This document shows, piece after piece, positions 31,339 to 41,530 of a stretch of 64,000 nt of DNA. Position 1 is the first letter of the stretch; every line of letters begins with the position of its first letter. A program made the translations under genes and the position numbers. Under the pieces are notes generated by a model that saw only the letters and a program-made list of their open reading frames with translations, did not search any database and was not told where the DNA came from. Source of the stretch: Deltaproteobacteria bacterium (lineage in GTDB: Bacteria; Desulfobacterota; Anaeroferrophillalia; Anaeroferrophillales; Tharpellaceae). The stretch is taken from contig JAFGVI010000118.1 in the NCBI GenBank assembly GCA_016938065.1, positions 1-64,000 of the forward strand. The letters run 5' to 3'.

Positions 31339-31716
31339 ATGCTGACTATTTTAACCATAGGTTGCGGTGGCTTTTTCGGCGCCATCAGTCGCTATCTGGT
31401 TTCCGGCTGGATCTACGCTATCTTCGGCACCGCCATGCCTTACGGCACCCTGACCGTCAATCTTATCGGCTCACTTCTGCTCGGCATTACCGCTCAGCTG
31501 ATGCTTGCCGGCAACTTTCTCAGCGCCAGCGCCGGTTCCTTCATCGGTATCGGTTTTCTCGGAGCCTTCACAACTTTTTCGACCTTCAGTGTTCAGACCC
31601 TGGAACTCCTTGAAAGCGGCAGTCCCGCCAAGGCACTGCTCAACATCTTCTTAAACCTCGCTCTATGCCTGGCCGGGGCCTGGGTCGGACTCTTTATCGG
31701 CCGTCATTTTTCTTGA
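31339..31716 (+). CDS. crcB: Fluoride efflux transporter CrcB/Fluc
   Basis: GCGGFFGAISRYL, YGTLTVNLIGSLLLG, FLGAFTTFSTFS. Confidence 0.95.
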   Translation: MLTILTIGCGGFFGAISRYLVSGWIYAIFGTAMPYGTLTVNLIGSLLLGITAQLMLAGNFLSASAGSFIGIGFLGAFTTFSTFSVQTLELLESGSPAKALLNIFLNLALCLAGAWVGLFIGRHFS

Positions 31717-31851
31717 TCCTGATTCAGCCGCAAACAAAACTTTGCCGGTCATCCCGGCCGCTTACCGCCTTACTACGAGCCTCAGTCACCCCACCAGTCC
31801 TTCATTTCAAGTCCGCAAAAATAAATAAAAACAGAAATGAGCCCTTGACAT

Positions 31852-31899
31852 TTACTACATGTTGTGTTTTAAGCGCTCATCAAACCCAACATGTAGTGC
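31852..31899. promoter_or_regulatory. Pair of NrdR boxes overlapping the nrdJ promoter
   Basis: TTACTACATGTTGTGT (31852-31867) and ACCCAACATGTAGTGC (31884-31899), 32 bp apart; TTGACA -35 at 31845-31850. Confidence 0.8.
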
Positions 31900-31978
31900 T
31901 TTTCATAAAAGCAGCCAACAATAAGAAACTGATTAAAATCATTCAACTTTAACCTTATTGCAGACAAAGGGACATTCC

Positions 31979-34246
31979 ATGGGAAAAGCAGCCAACCCCG
32001 AAAAACACCTTCCCGAGCTACCACCATCGACCACGAAGCCACAGTTCAGCCCCAACGCCATTACGGTTCTGGAACGCCGCTACCTGAAAAAAAATGAGAC
32101 CGGCAAGGTAATTGAAGAACCCAAAGATATGCTCTGGCGGGTTGCCTGGACCATCGCTGAAGGCGAAAAGCAATTCGATCCTGAAGCTGATATCAGAAAA
32201 ATTGCGGTTGAATTCTATGAGATGATGGCCCGGCTTGAGTTTCTGCCCAACTCGCCGACCCTGATGAACGCCGGCCGCGAACTGGGTCAGCTTTCAGCCT
32301 GCTTTGTCCTGCCCATAGAAGACTCCATGGAGAGCATTTTTGAAGCGGTCAAACAGACCGCTCTGATTCACAAAAGCGGCGGCGGCACCGGTTTTTCCTT
32401 CTCCCGCATCCGCCCCAGTAATGATCTCGTGCATTCAACCAGCGGTATTTCCAGCGGCCCGCTCTCTTTTATGACGGTCTTTGACTGCGCCACCGAAACC
32501 ATCAAACAGGGCGGTACCCGACGCGGGGCCAATATGGCCATCTTGCGGGTCGACCACCCCGACATCATGGATTTCATCAAGATCAAAGCCGATTTAACCA
32601 AACTGCAGAACTTCAACCTTTCGGTTGCTCTGACCGATGAATTCATGAGCGCGTTAAAAAGCAATGACGAATATGATCTCATCAACCCTCGCAACCGCGA
32701 AGTCGTCAAACGTCAGAACGCGCGTAAGGTTTTCAAACAAATTGTCAAACAGGCCTGGCTTTCGGGTGAACCCGGCATTGTCTTTATCGACCGCATCAAT
32801 GCCGACAACCCGACCCCTCAGGTAGGTGCTATCGAAAGTACCAATCCCTGCGGCGAGCAGCCCCTGCTGCCCCATGAATCCTGCAATCTCGGCTCCATCA
32901 ACCTGGCCCGGATGGTCAATAACGGCAAAGTCGACTACGACAAACTCGGAAAAACGGTCGCCGGAGCGGTCCATTTCCTTGACAATGTCGTCGACATCAA
33001 CAACTACCCTCTGGAGGTCATTGAAAAACAGACCAGAGCCAACCGCAAAATCGGCCTCGGCGTCATGGGTTTTGCCGACCTGCTGCTCCTGCTTGAAGTC
33101 CCCTATTCGTCCCAGAAAGCACGCGATCTCGCGGCCGAGATCATGGCTTTTGTCGACCGCACAGCCTATAACGCATCGATTGAACTGGCCGAAAAACGAG
33201 GCCCCTTCCCCAATTTCCCCAAGAGTACTTACGGCACCGAAAACCCGACCGTGCCCATTCGTAATGCCACTCGGACAACCATCGCCCCCACCGGAACCAT
33301 CAGCATTCTGGCGGGATGCTCCAGCGGGGTTGAACCGATCTTCGCGCTCGCTTTTTTACGCCGGGTCATGGATAATGATGAGCTTTTCGAAGTCAACCCG
33401 ATTTTTGAAAATGTCGCCCGCGAACACAACTTCTTCAGCCATGCCCTGATCAAAAAGATCGCCCACGGCGGCAGCTGCCATAATCTGACGGAGATTCCGG
33501 AAAAATTTCGTCTCTATTTTGAAAGCGCTCACGACATCACCCCGAAAGACCACATCGAGATTCAGGCCGCCTTTCAGAAATACACCAACAACGCGGTCAG
33601 TAAAACCATTAATTTTGCTCACGACGCCACTATCGAACAGGTAGAAAAAGCCTATCTGCTGGCCTACGAAAAAGGCTGTAAAGGGGTGACCATCTACCGG
33701 GATGGCTGCCGCGAAAATCAGGTTCTCAACATCGGTAAAACCGACACCAAACAGATGGCGGCCGGGCCTGAAAAACCTACCAAAAGAGACCGGCCCCAGA
33801 CCCTGGTGGGACGCACCTACCAGATGACCACAGGTTGCGGCCCGCTTTATGTAACCATCAACGATGATGAAAAAGGACTGACTTTTGAACTTTTCAATAC
33901 CATCGGCAAGGCCGGCGGCTGCGCCGCCAGTCAAAGTGAAGCCATCGGCCGGCTGGTCTCTCTGGCCTGGCGCAGCGGCCAGCAGCCGGAACCGATTATC
34001 AAGCAACTGATCGGCATCAGTTGTCATAAGCCGTCGGGCTTCGGCGAAAACCGAGTAACCTCCTGTGCCGACGCCATCGCCCAGGCCATTCGTCACCACA
34101 TTGAAAAAAACAACGGCAAGCGCAATCAGGCCCTTCATGAAGAGAACAATATGGCCTTCGGCGCCTGCCCCGAATGCGGCGGCGTCGTCGAACATGAAGG
34201 CGGCTGTATGGTCTGCCACACCTGCGGTTATTCGGAATGTGCGTAA
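31979..34246 (+). CDS. nrdJ: Adenosylcobalamin-dependent (class II) ribonucleotide reductase
   Basis: LPNSPTLMNAG, NPCGEQPLLPHESCNLGSINLARM, C-terminal ACPECGG...CGYSEC; start trimmed from 31958. Confidence 0.94.
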   Translation: MGKAANPEKHLPELPPSTTKPQFSPNAITVLERRYLKKNETGKVIEEPKDMLWRVAWTIAEGEKQFDPEADIRKIAVEFYEMMARLEFLPNSPTLMNAGRELGQLSACFVLPIEDSMESIFEAVKQTALIHKSGGGTGFSFSRIRPSNDLVHSTSGISSGPLSFMTVFDCATETIKQGGTRRGANMAILRVDHPDIMDFIKIKADLTKLQNFNLSVALTDEFMSALKSNDEYDLINPRNREVVKRQNARKVFKQIVKQAWLSGEPGIVFIDRINADNPTPQVGAIESTNPCGEQPLLPHESCNLGSINLARMVNNGKVDYDKLGKTVAGAVHFLDNVVDINNYPLEVIEKQTRANRKIGLGVMGFADLLLLLEVPYSSQKARDLAAEIMAFVDRTAYNASIELAEKRGPFPNFPKSTYGTENPTVPIRNATRTTIAPTGTISILAGCSSGVEPIFALAFLRRVMDNDELFEVNPIFENVAREHNFFSHALIKKIAHGGSCHNLTEIPEKFRLYFESAHDITPKDHIEIQAAFQKYTNNAVSKTINFAHDATIEQVEKAYLLAYEKGCKGVTIYRDGCRENQVLNIGKTDTKQMAAGPEKPTKRDRPQTLVGRTYQMTTGCGPLYVTINDDEKGLTFELFNTIGKAGGCAASQSEAIGRLVSLAWRSGQQPEPIIKQLIGISCHKPSGFGENRVTSCADAIAQAIRHHIEKNNGKRNQALHEENNMAFGACPECGGVVEHEGGCMVCHTCGYSECA

Positions 34247-34259
34247 CGGACAAGAAGAT

Positions 34260-35153
34260 TCAGGAAACAGAAAGGACGATCTCGTAAATACGACGGCGTT
34301 TGAGCAGAGGAAATTCGGCCGTCAGGCTCTGCACCAGATCCCGGGTACTCCGCTCGCCGGCAAACCCGGGGTCGGCAAGCCGGGCCTGCAGCCGGGCTTC
34401 CTCGTCGGCCATCATTTCAGGGTCACGGTTGCGAAGTTCTAGATCGCAACCGGCGACCAGCAGGGTAATCTCACCGCGCCATTCACGCTCAGCGCCCAAA
34501 ACCCGCAAATGACTCAATGGATAACGAAGAAACTCTTCGTGAATCTTGGTTAATTCCCGGGCCACGCAGGCCGGCCGGTCACCGAGAACCTCTTCCAACA
34601 GGCTCAGGGCCCGGTTCAGCCGCCGGGGAGATTCATAAAAGATAAGTGTCGCCTCAATCTCCTGCAGACTTTCAAGACGCCGCCGGCAGGGCCCCGGGCG
34701 AACCGGCAGAAACCCGGCAAAATAGAAAGCGTCCAGCGCCAGTGCACTGGCGCTGAGAGCCGCCACCGCGGCACAGGCCCCAGGCAGCGGCGTAATTCTG
34801 ATGGCAGCTGCGGCCGCCAGCTGAATCAGCCGATAGCCCGGATCGGAAACGCCCGGAGTACCGGCTTCCGAGATTACCCCGATGCGCTCGCCATCCTGTA
34901 ATCTTTTGAGCAACTCTTCCAGACGTCTGACTGAAGTGTTATCGTGCAGGGCTACCAGGGGAGTCGCTATCTGATAACGACTGAAAAGTTTTCGCGCCGT
35001 ACGCGTATCTTCAGCCGCAACCAGATCCACCATGCGCAAGGTTTCGAGAGCCCGCAGGGTAATATCAGCAAGATTACCGATTGGCGTCGCGATCAGAAAA
35101 AGCTCACCCTCAGCACCAGTCATAAAGTCACATAAGCCTCTGTCGAGCGACAC
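34260..35153 (-). CDS. rsmI: 16S rRNA (cytidine1402-2'-O)-methyltransferase
   Basis: LFLIATPIGNLADITLRALETLR, AEDTRTARKL, ISEAGTPGVSDPGYRLI; start ambiguous (35153 or 35123). Confidence 0.94.
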   Translation of the reverse strand: MSLDRGLCDFMTGAEGELFLIATPIGNLADITLRALETLRMVDLVAAEDTRTARKLFSRYQIATPLVALHDNTSVRRLEELLKRLQDGERIGVISEAGTPGVSDPGYRLIQLAAAAAIRITPLPGACAAVAALSASALALDAFYFAGFLPVRPGPCRRRLESLQEIEATLIFYESPRRLNRALSLLEEVLGDRPACVARELTKIHEEFLRYPLSHLRVLGAEREWRGEITLLVAGCDLELRNRDPEMMADEEARLQARLADPGFAGERSTRDLVQSLTAEFPLLKRRRIYEIVLSVS

Positions 35154-35694
35154 AATGACACCGCATCCGGCACAAAATGTCGATCAGTTCCGGGTCTCTG
35201 ACCAGAGCTTCAGTCTGTCGGCGCCAGGTCAGGGCTTCGGCCTCCGACACCAGCGCTGCAGAGGAAAGCTTCTCGGCTGCCGCCGGTTCTTCGCGCGCTT
35301 GCAAGGGCCCGGCTTTCACCACCCGGCAATGAATCGCGGAAATCAGGGTTCGGCCCGCAGAAGCATTAACCCGACTGATTATCTCCTCCTGCAGATAAAT
35401 CAGCTGATGCGCCCAGGAGCTGTTTTTGACGTCAAGATAAAGGATATTACGTTTGATTCGAGTCGGCTGACATTTATCGAGCAGACCGCCCCCAACGATT
35501 TTGCGCCATTGCCGGAAAATATTCTCATGCAAGAGACGTTCACGCAGCTGCGGTGTATCAAGCAGCCCGCCGACAACTTCGCCGACAGCCACCACCTTCT
35601 GTTTACGGCGTAATGTCTGTTTTTTTGCCGGCACCTGCGCTTGCCAGAATTTTTTCGCCATAACTAAAACCTTAAACTCACGCAAGAAGATCAA
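35128..35694 (-). CDS. DUF721 (DciA-like) protein
   Basis: FRQWRKIVGGGLLDKCQPTRIKRNILYLDVKNSSWAHQLIYLQEEIISRVN. Confidence 0.75.
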   Translation of the reverse strand: MIFLREFKVLVMAKKFWQAQVPAKKQTLRRKQKVVAVGEVVGGLLDTPQLRERLLHENIFRQWRKIVGGGLLDKCQPTRIKRNILYLDVKNSSWAHQLIYLQEEIISRVNASAGRTLISAIHCRVVKAGPLQAREEPAAAEKLSSAALVSEAEALTWRRQTEALVRDPELIDILCRMRCHCVARQRLM

Positions 35695-37229
35695 TCAAGA
35701 CGCGGGAAAAGCGACTCGCCCTTGACCACCTCAACCCCGGCGGCAAGTCGTCCCCAAGTAAAGACCTCGGGCCCGCTGGCCGCCATCGGCTCCGCCTGAC
35801 CTAACTGAAACGCCATCTGCCGGGCTTTTTCAGGCATCACCGGCGAAAGGTAAAGGCTCAAAAGCCTTAAGCTTTCCAGCACGCAGTAGAGCACCTGATC
35901 CAGTTCCTGCGCCCGGGACGCATCCCTGGCCAGAGCCCAGGGAGCCTGTTCGTCAATAAAACGATTGCACTTTTCCACCAGACGCCAGACCGCCGCCAGA
36001 ACTTTATGAAAAGTCAGCTCCGTCATGGCTTTGGCCACCTCAAGCCGAACCTCCTCATTTAAGCCGGAAAACTCCTGATAGTGTCTATTTTCCAGGTCCG
36101 CCGCGGGAATCACACCCTGCCGGTATTTTTTAACCATCGCGACCGTACGGCTCAAAAGGTTACCGAGATCGTTGGCCAGTTCGCTGTTGACCCGCCCTTT
36201 GATCGAAGCTTTGGCAAAATCACCATCTGAACCGAAGGGCACCTCCCGTAAAAGAAAATAACGAAAAGCATCAACCCCGTACTCCGCAACCACAGCTTCC
36301 GGATCGACGACGTTGCCCACTGATTTGGACATTTTTTCGCCCTCAACCGTCCACCAGCCATGCGCAAAAACCTGACGGGGCAGAGGCAGACCGGCGGCAA
36401 AAAGAAATGTCGGCCAGTAGACGGCATGAAAACGCAGAATATCTTTACCGATCAGATGAATATCGGCAGGCCAGAGCTTGCGGAAACGCTCCGGGTCATC
36501 AGGAAATCCCGCCGCGGTCAAATAGTTGATCAACGCATCAAACCAGACATAGATAACGTGACGGGGGTCACCCGGCACCGGAATGCCCCAGTTGAAACTG
36601 CTGCGACTGATACTTAAATCACGCAGCTCCTCGCGCAGAAAGCCTAAGACTTCATTGAGTTTGCTTTTCGGCATGATAAAGTCATCATGTTCCTGGAGAT
36701 ATTCGAGCAGACGCTGCTGAAAAGAGGACATCGCGAAGAAGTAGCTCTCTTCCTTGACCTTTTCCGCCGGACGTCCGCACTCCGGACAATTGGCCCGGTC
36801 AAGTTGTTTTTCGGTCCAGAAAGTTTCACAGGGCACGCAGTACCAATCTTCATAATGGCCCAGATAGATACTGCCCTGCTCCTGCACCTTTTTAAAAAAA
36901 GCGTTGACCGCCCGATGATGGCGCTCCTGACTGGTGCGAATAAAATCGTCATGCGAAATATTTAAAACCTGCCAGAGATGAATAAACCGCTCAACCACCT
37001 CATCGACCAGGGCGCGGGCGGCAAGGCCTCGGGCGGCGGCGGTTTTTTCGATCTTCAGACCGTGTTCATCCGTGCCGGTCAGAAAGAAGACCTGCCGCCC
37101 CAGCAGACGCTGATAACGGGCCACAACATCGGCGGCGATTGTCGTATAAGCATGACCGATATGCGGCACATCGTTGACATAATAAATCGGGGTCGTTATA
37201 TAAAATATCTTTTCCTGAACAGCACTCAT
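35691..37229 (-). CDS. metG: Methionyl-tRNA synthetase
   Basis: PIYYVNDVPHIGHAYTTIAADV, Cys4 zinc knuckle, KMSKSVGNVVDP. Confidence 0.96.
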   Translation of the reverse strand: MSAVQEKIFYITTPIYYVNDVPHIGHAYTTIAADVVARYQRLLGRQVFFLTGTDEHGLKIEKTAAARGLAARALVDEVVERFIHLWQVLNISHDDFIRTSQERHHRAVNAFFKKVQEQGSIYLGHYEDWYCVPCETFWTEKQLDRANCPECGRPAEKVKEESYFFAMSSFQQRLLEYLQEHDDFIMPKSKLNEVLGFLREELRDLSISRSSFNWGIPVPGDPRHVIYVWFDALINYLTAAGFPDDPERFRKLWPADIHLIGKDILRFHAVYWPTFLFAAGLPLPRQVFAHGWWTVEGEKMSKSVGNVVDPEAVVAEYGVDAFRYFLLREVPFGSDGDFAKASIKGRVNSELANDLGNLLSRTVAMVKKYRQGVIPAADLENRHYQEFSGLNEEVRLEVAKAMTELTFHKVLAAVWRLVEKCNRFIDEQAPWALARDASRAQELDQVLYCVLESLRLLSLYLSPVMPEKARQMAFQLGQAEPMAASGPEVFTWGRLAAGVEVVKGESLFPRLD

Positions 37230-38140
37230 GATTGCTCTTTTTTCCTCTTTTCCCGACTCCCGGCCCGATTTGAACCTTTAGCATTTCTGGAGCCTTTTTT
37301 ATTTTTCCCCTCCGCACTCGCAGAAGCCTCACTTTTCTTCTCAACCTTCTTCTCGGATACTTTGCCGGCAGCGCGAGCCGGCTCTTTTTCCGCAGCAATT
37401 TCCGGCTTACGCTCTGTTTCGTACGGTTCCGGCTTTATCGATTCAGGCTCAGTGCTGCGACTGCGCCGGGCCCGGGCCCGCCCTTCAACGTTACGGTAAT
37501 TTTCATACTCATAACCCAGACAACACATCAGGCGCCCGCAGATACCGGAAATTTTCATCGGATTCAAGGCCAGATTCTGCTCCTTTGCCATCTTTACCGT
37601 CACCGGCGCAAAGGTCGAAAGAAAAGCCGCACAGCAGAGCTCCCGACCGCAGATGCCTACGCCTCCGGCCATTCCCGCCGCATCGCGAATGCCAATCTGC
37701 CGCATCTCAACCCGCACGTGCAGAGCATGAGCCAGCTCCTTGACCAGTTCGCGAAAATCAACCCGATTTTCAGCCGTAAAGTAGAAAATAACCCGATTGC
37801 TGTCGTGCATGATTTCAGCCTGCACCAGCTTCATCTTCAATTTGTGCGCCTTTATCATGTCGCGACAGACCTGCGAGGCTTCAATTTCACGTGCACTATT
37901 TTCCCTGAGCTTTTCAAAATCATCATCCCGAGCCTTGCGCAACACCTTTTTAACCGCATCTTCGTCAACCCCGGCAGGCAGTTCCGCCCGTTCCGGCGGA
38001 ACCACAACCTTACCCATATTCACTCCGCGATCAGTTTCGACAACCACCGTATCGTTAGTTTTAAGGTGCAAAGCACCGATATTAAAACAATAGACTTTGC
38101 GGGAGCAGCGAAAAGAGACCCCAGCATAACGTTTCACCAT
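37226..38140 (-). CDS. PSP1-domain protein (RicT/YaaT-like) with charged C-terminal tail
   Basis: GVGICGRELCCAAFL...ISGICGRLMCCLGYEYENY Cys motifs. Confidence 0.9.
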   Translation of the reverse strand: MVKRYAGVSFRCSRKVYCFNIGALHLKTNDTVVVETDRGVNMGKVVVPPERAELPAGVDEDAVKKVLRKARDDDFEKLRENSAREIEASQVCRDMIKAHKLKMKLVQAEIMHDSNRVIFYFTAENRVDFRELVKELAHALHVRVEMRQIGIRDAAGMAGGVGICGRELCCAAFLSTFAPVTVKMAKEQNLALNPMKISGICGRLMCCLGYEYENYRNVEGRARARRSRSTEPESIKPEPYETERKPEIAAEKEPARAAGKVSEKKVEKKSEASASAEGKNKKGSRNAKGSNRAGSREKRKKEQS

Positions 38141-38206
38141 TTAAAACCTCAAAATTTTATCTGTTGGCCGCTCTCCATAAAGCAGCCGTCAGTTATCATG
38201 ATCCCG

Positions 38207-39265
38207 TTACATATTCTGACAACTGACTCTTGAGCCCCAACAGCCGGTAGCCACCCCTGAAAATAATGCCTCAAAGGCGAGTTTAAGATTAATATTAACC
38301 GCCTGTCCTCGCTCAATATCGAGTATCTGCTGACGTATTGCCAGAAGCTGCGCAATCCCCAATGCGGCAAACGAGCCAGCCTGATCACTCCAGCCGGCAA
38401 CAGCACAAACGGCAGCGGCTGCCGGACCGGCGCCGGCGATATTCAGTTCTGGAACCGGCTGCAGCCCCTGGGCAAAGAGCAGAGAATCATGCAGGAAATT
38501 ATGCAGAACGAAAAAAACAACCTCTAACGATTCACTGACACTGACCTCTTCCGCCAGATCAAGCGCCTGCAGCAGAGAGCGCCCGGGCAAGCTTGCAAAA
38601 CGCTCAACTAAGGCCTTACCCCAACGCAGATTTTCTACCTCAAGGAAAAACCGGGCCCGCTCCATACTGCCGCCGGACCAGGCGGCGGCCTCCTCCAGCG
38701 GAACTTCCGCGACCTCTCCGGCGCCCCTCTGCCGGGCCAGTATCTGCATAATAATTGCCCCGGACAAAGCAACAAAAGGCAGCACCAGACAACGCGAGAG
38801 CACCGTCGCCGGCAAAAGGTTGTGACAATGGCTGAGCAGAATAAAAGAGACCGTCGCCGCCGGTTCCTCCAGAGTCTTGAGCAGAGCGTTGGCGGCTGTT
38901 TGATTAAGCAGATGCGCATCCTTGATAATCACGATCCGACGCGCGCCCACCATCGGCACAAAACTGATAAACTCCTGAATTTCGCGAATCTGGTCGATCT
39001 TGATCTGACGTTTTTCGGGCTCAACCAGTAAAAGATCGGGATAGCGCTGACGCCTGATCTGCAGACATGAGGGACAATGCCCGCAGGCGTCCCCATTCAC
39101 TTTTTCCGGACAGTTCAAGGCTTCAACCAGCAAAAGCGCAGCTGAAGCCTTGCCCACCCCCGGGGGCCCGACAAAAAGCAGAGCCGGAGGCAGGCGGTCA
39201 CTTCGCACAATTAAAGAGAGTCGCTCTCGGACCAGATCCTGGCCTAGAAGATCAGCTAACGGCAT
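38207..39265 (-). CDS. holB: DNA polymerase III delta' subunit
   Basis: FVGPPGVGKASAALLLVEAL, Cys4 zinc motif, QTAANALLKTLEEP. Confidence 0.9.
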   Translation of the reverse strand: MPLADLLGQDLVRERLSLIVRSDRLPPALLFVGPPGVGKASAALLLVEALNCPEKVNGDACGHCPSCLQIRRQRYPDLLLVEPEKRQIKIDQIREIQEFISFVPMVGARRIVIIKDAHLLNQTAANALLKTLEEPAATVSFILLSHCHNLLPATVLSRCLVLPFVALSGAIIMQILARQRGAGEVAEVPLEEAAAWSGGSMERARFFLEVENLRWGKALVERFASLPGRSLLQALDLAEEVSVSESLEVVFFVLHNFLHDSLLFAQGLQPVPELNIAGAGPAAAAVCAVAGWSDQAGSFAALGIAQLLAIRQQILDIERGQAVNINLKLAFEALFSGVATGCWGSRVSCQNM

Positions 39266-39923
39266 CTTGCAATATCAGCTTCTGCCATATGTCATTGTGA
39301 ATCATTGCTATCTCACGATCGGCATCAATCACCCGGAAACGTTCCTTTGCGACATCAGCCAACACCAGAAAACCCTGACGCACCCGACTATGAAAATCGA
39401 GATGACGCTGTTCAAAACGATCCGCCACCCCAACCACTCCGCTCTCCAGATTACGCTGACGCGCACGTTCAAGACCCCTGTCTGCCGGGCAGTCAAGCAC
39501 AAAGGTCAACTGCGGCCAAAAGTCGCCGACCACCAGACGATTCAAACGTTCAATCAGGGAAGTTTCAACTTCATCACGGGCAAAACCCTGATAGACCCAG
39601 GTCGAATCGACATAACGATCAACCAGCACCAGGGCCCCGCGCTGCAGGGCAGGAGCTATAACCAGGCGACAATGCTCCCGGCGATCGGCCAGGTAAAGAA
39701 GCAGCTCCGTTAATGAATCGGGGCTGTACACCGGATCCAGAAGGATTTTTCTAAGTTCCAGACCTAAGGGCGTGGCGCCGGGTTCCCGTGACAGGACAAC
39801 CTCTTTCCCCGCAGCCCGTAACCGCTCGGCCAACAGAGCAATCTGCGTTGATTTCCCGCAACCTTCAATCCCTTCAAAAGAGATCAGGGTGCCGGCCGCC
39901 GGTTTTTTAATTCCGGACGTCAT
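39252..39923 (-). CDS. tmk: Thymidylate kinase
   Basis: ISFEGIEGCGKSTQIALLAERL, SREPGATPLG. Confidence 0.94.
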   Translation of the reverse strand: MTSGIKKPAAGTLISFEGIEGCGKSTQIALLAERLRAAGKEVVLSREPGATPLGLELRKILLDPVYSPDSLTELLLYLADRREHCRLVIAPALQRGALVLVDRYVDSTWVYQGFARDEVETSLIERLNRLVVGDFWPQLTFVLDCPADRGLERARQRNLESGVVGVADRFEQRHLDFHSRVRQGFLVLADVAKERFRVIDADREIAMIHNDIWQKLILQDAVS

Positions 39924-40788
39924 GTTCCTGCACGTCGCGCAAACGATAGGCCAGTTCTACTACTGTCGCGCAATAGAGCTGGCTGTGATTATAACTCCAG
40001 ATTACTTTTTCCCGCGCCCCGCGATCCATTTCCGCCCGCCAGCCATTGACTTTAAGATAATTGGCGACACTGGCCGCAGCATCCTTGACATCATAAAGAT
40101 CAATCAGCCCGTCACCATTACCATCGACCGCATAGCTGAGACAGCTGCTGGGAATAAACTGACAGATACCGAAGGCCCCGGCCCACGAACCTTTGACTTT
40201 TTCAACCTCAAGATGATCGGCCAAACGCAGCAAAGAGACCAGCTGGGCGTAGCCCCAGGCCGATTTTTTCCGGGCCCGACGCTTCAGCCAGCGGTAATCA
40301 AGATCAGGATATTGAAGAAGCAGATCCCGGTAAACTTTCTGCAGATGTTCCTCCTGACTGCAGGAGGCCAGGGAAGCATAAACCTTAAGCAGACTATAGC
40401 GGCCGGGATAACGGCCCAGATCGGACTCAATCAGAAAAATAGCCGTCACCAGCTCGGCTTCAACCCCATATTTTTTTTCCAGCTCCCTTATCCATTGCTG
40501 GTTTTCATCAAGAAAAGCCCGCACCTTCCGCACCGATTCCGGGGCTAGAAAACGCTCGTAAGCCGCTTTATACTCAACCTGTTTCAGGTTTTTTGCTATT
40601 ATCGCCGTATCGACCTGCAGATGTTCACCCTGAAAAAGGCGCGCCAGCAGATCTTTATCAAGGCCCTTCTCCGCTGCCAGCCGTGAATGGAGCGCGGCCT
40701 CAGCGAAAACCACAACCGCCCCCGGCCCCAGTATCATGAGCAGGCTCAACCCGAAAAGGAGATAATTAATCCTGAATTTCATCAACAC
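39907..40788 (-). CDS. Lytic murein transglycosylase (MltB-like)
   Basis: VTAIFLIESDLGRYPGRYSLLKVYASLA, SWAGAFGICQFIPSSCLSYAVDGNGDG. Confidence 0.85.
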   Translation of the reverse strand: MLMKFRINYLLFGLSLLMILGPGAVVVFAEAALHSRLAAEKGLDKDLLARLFQGEHLQVDTAIIAKNLKQVEYKAAYERFLAPESVRKVRAFLDENQQWIRELEKKYGVEAELVTAIFLIESDLGRYPGRYSLLKVYASLASCSQEEHLQKVYRDLLLQYPDLDYRWLKRRARKKSAWGYAQLVSLLRLADHLEVEKVKGSWAGAFGICQFIPSSCLSYAVDGNGDGLIDLYDVKDAAASVANYLKVNGWRAEMDRGAREKVIWSYNHSQLYCATVVELAYRLRDVQEHDVRN

Positions 40789-40993
40789 CGGAAAGTTTCT
40801 CTTGAGTTAAAAGCATAATTTATCAATACTAACAATAAGCTGAAAAAAAATCTATAAAAATACTTGAACTTGGCACGACAATTTGTTACTTAGACGATAT
40901 TCAAGCATGCTTATACTGCATCTATCAGAGCTTCGAATGCAGATTTACAAGCCTTCATCTTTTTCTGACTCAACTCCCTAAGGAGATTACGCC

Positions 40994-41455
40994 GTGGATG
41001 TTCGCTACATAAACCCTTTCATCGAAGGTACCATCAACGTTTTGAAAACCATGGCCTTCATCTCTTCCCGACCCGGCAAGCCCTATATTAAAAAAAACCA
41101 GGCGGCGACCGGCGATATCACAGGTATAATCGGCCTGGCTGGAGACAAAGAGGGTTCTCTCTCAATCACTTTTACCTTTCCCTGTATCAAAGCGGTACTC
41201 GAAAAAATGCTGGGCGAAGTGCATGACGACCTCAATGAGGACGTCACCGATGCGGTCGGCGAAATCACCAACATGATCTGCGGCGATGCCCGCAACAAGC
41301 TGGAAGCCCAGAACATTAATCTTTCAGCCGGAATCCCCACCATCATTACCGGTCAGGGCCACACCATCTCCCACGTCACCAAATCGGCAATTGTCGTTCT
41401 GCCTTTCACCACTGACTTCGGCAATTTCTCCCTGGAATTTGCTTTTATAGATTAA
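40994..41455 (+). CDS. CheX-family chemotaxis phosphatase
   Basis: DAVGEITNMICGDARNKLE contains the E-x2-N CheX active-site motif. Confidence 0.85.
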   Translation: MDVRYINPFIEGTINVLKTMAFISSRPGKPYIKKNQAATGDITGIIGLAGDKEGSLSITFTFPCIKAVLEKMLGEVHDDLNEDVTDAVGEITNMICGDARNKLEAQNINLSAGIPTIITGQGHTISHVTKSAIVVLPFTTDFGNFSLEFAFID

Positions 41456-41530
41456 CTGCTCCTGCAAACCTTTTTACTTTAACCGGATAACAACCTACCA
41501 GACAAGAGCCGGGAGGGACAGAAGCGGCTT

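Noticed and set aside
40870-40886. Sigma-54 promoter upstream of cheX
   Set aside because: TTGGCACG matches the -24 element but the -12 position reads TG instead of GC; an overlapping sigma70-like TTGAAC-17-TACTTA is equally plausible.
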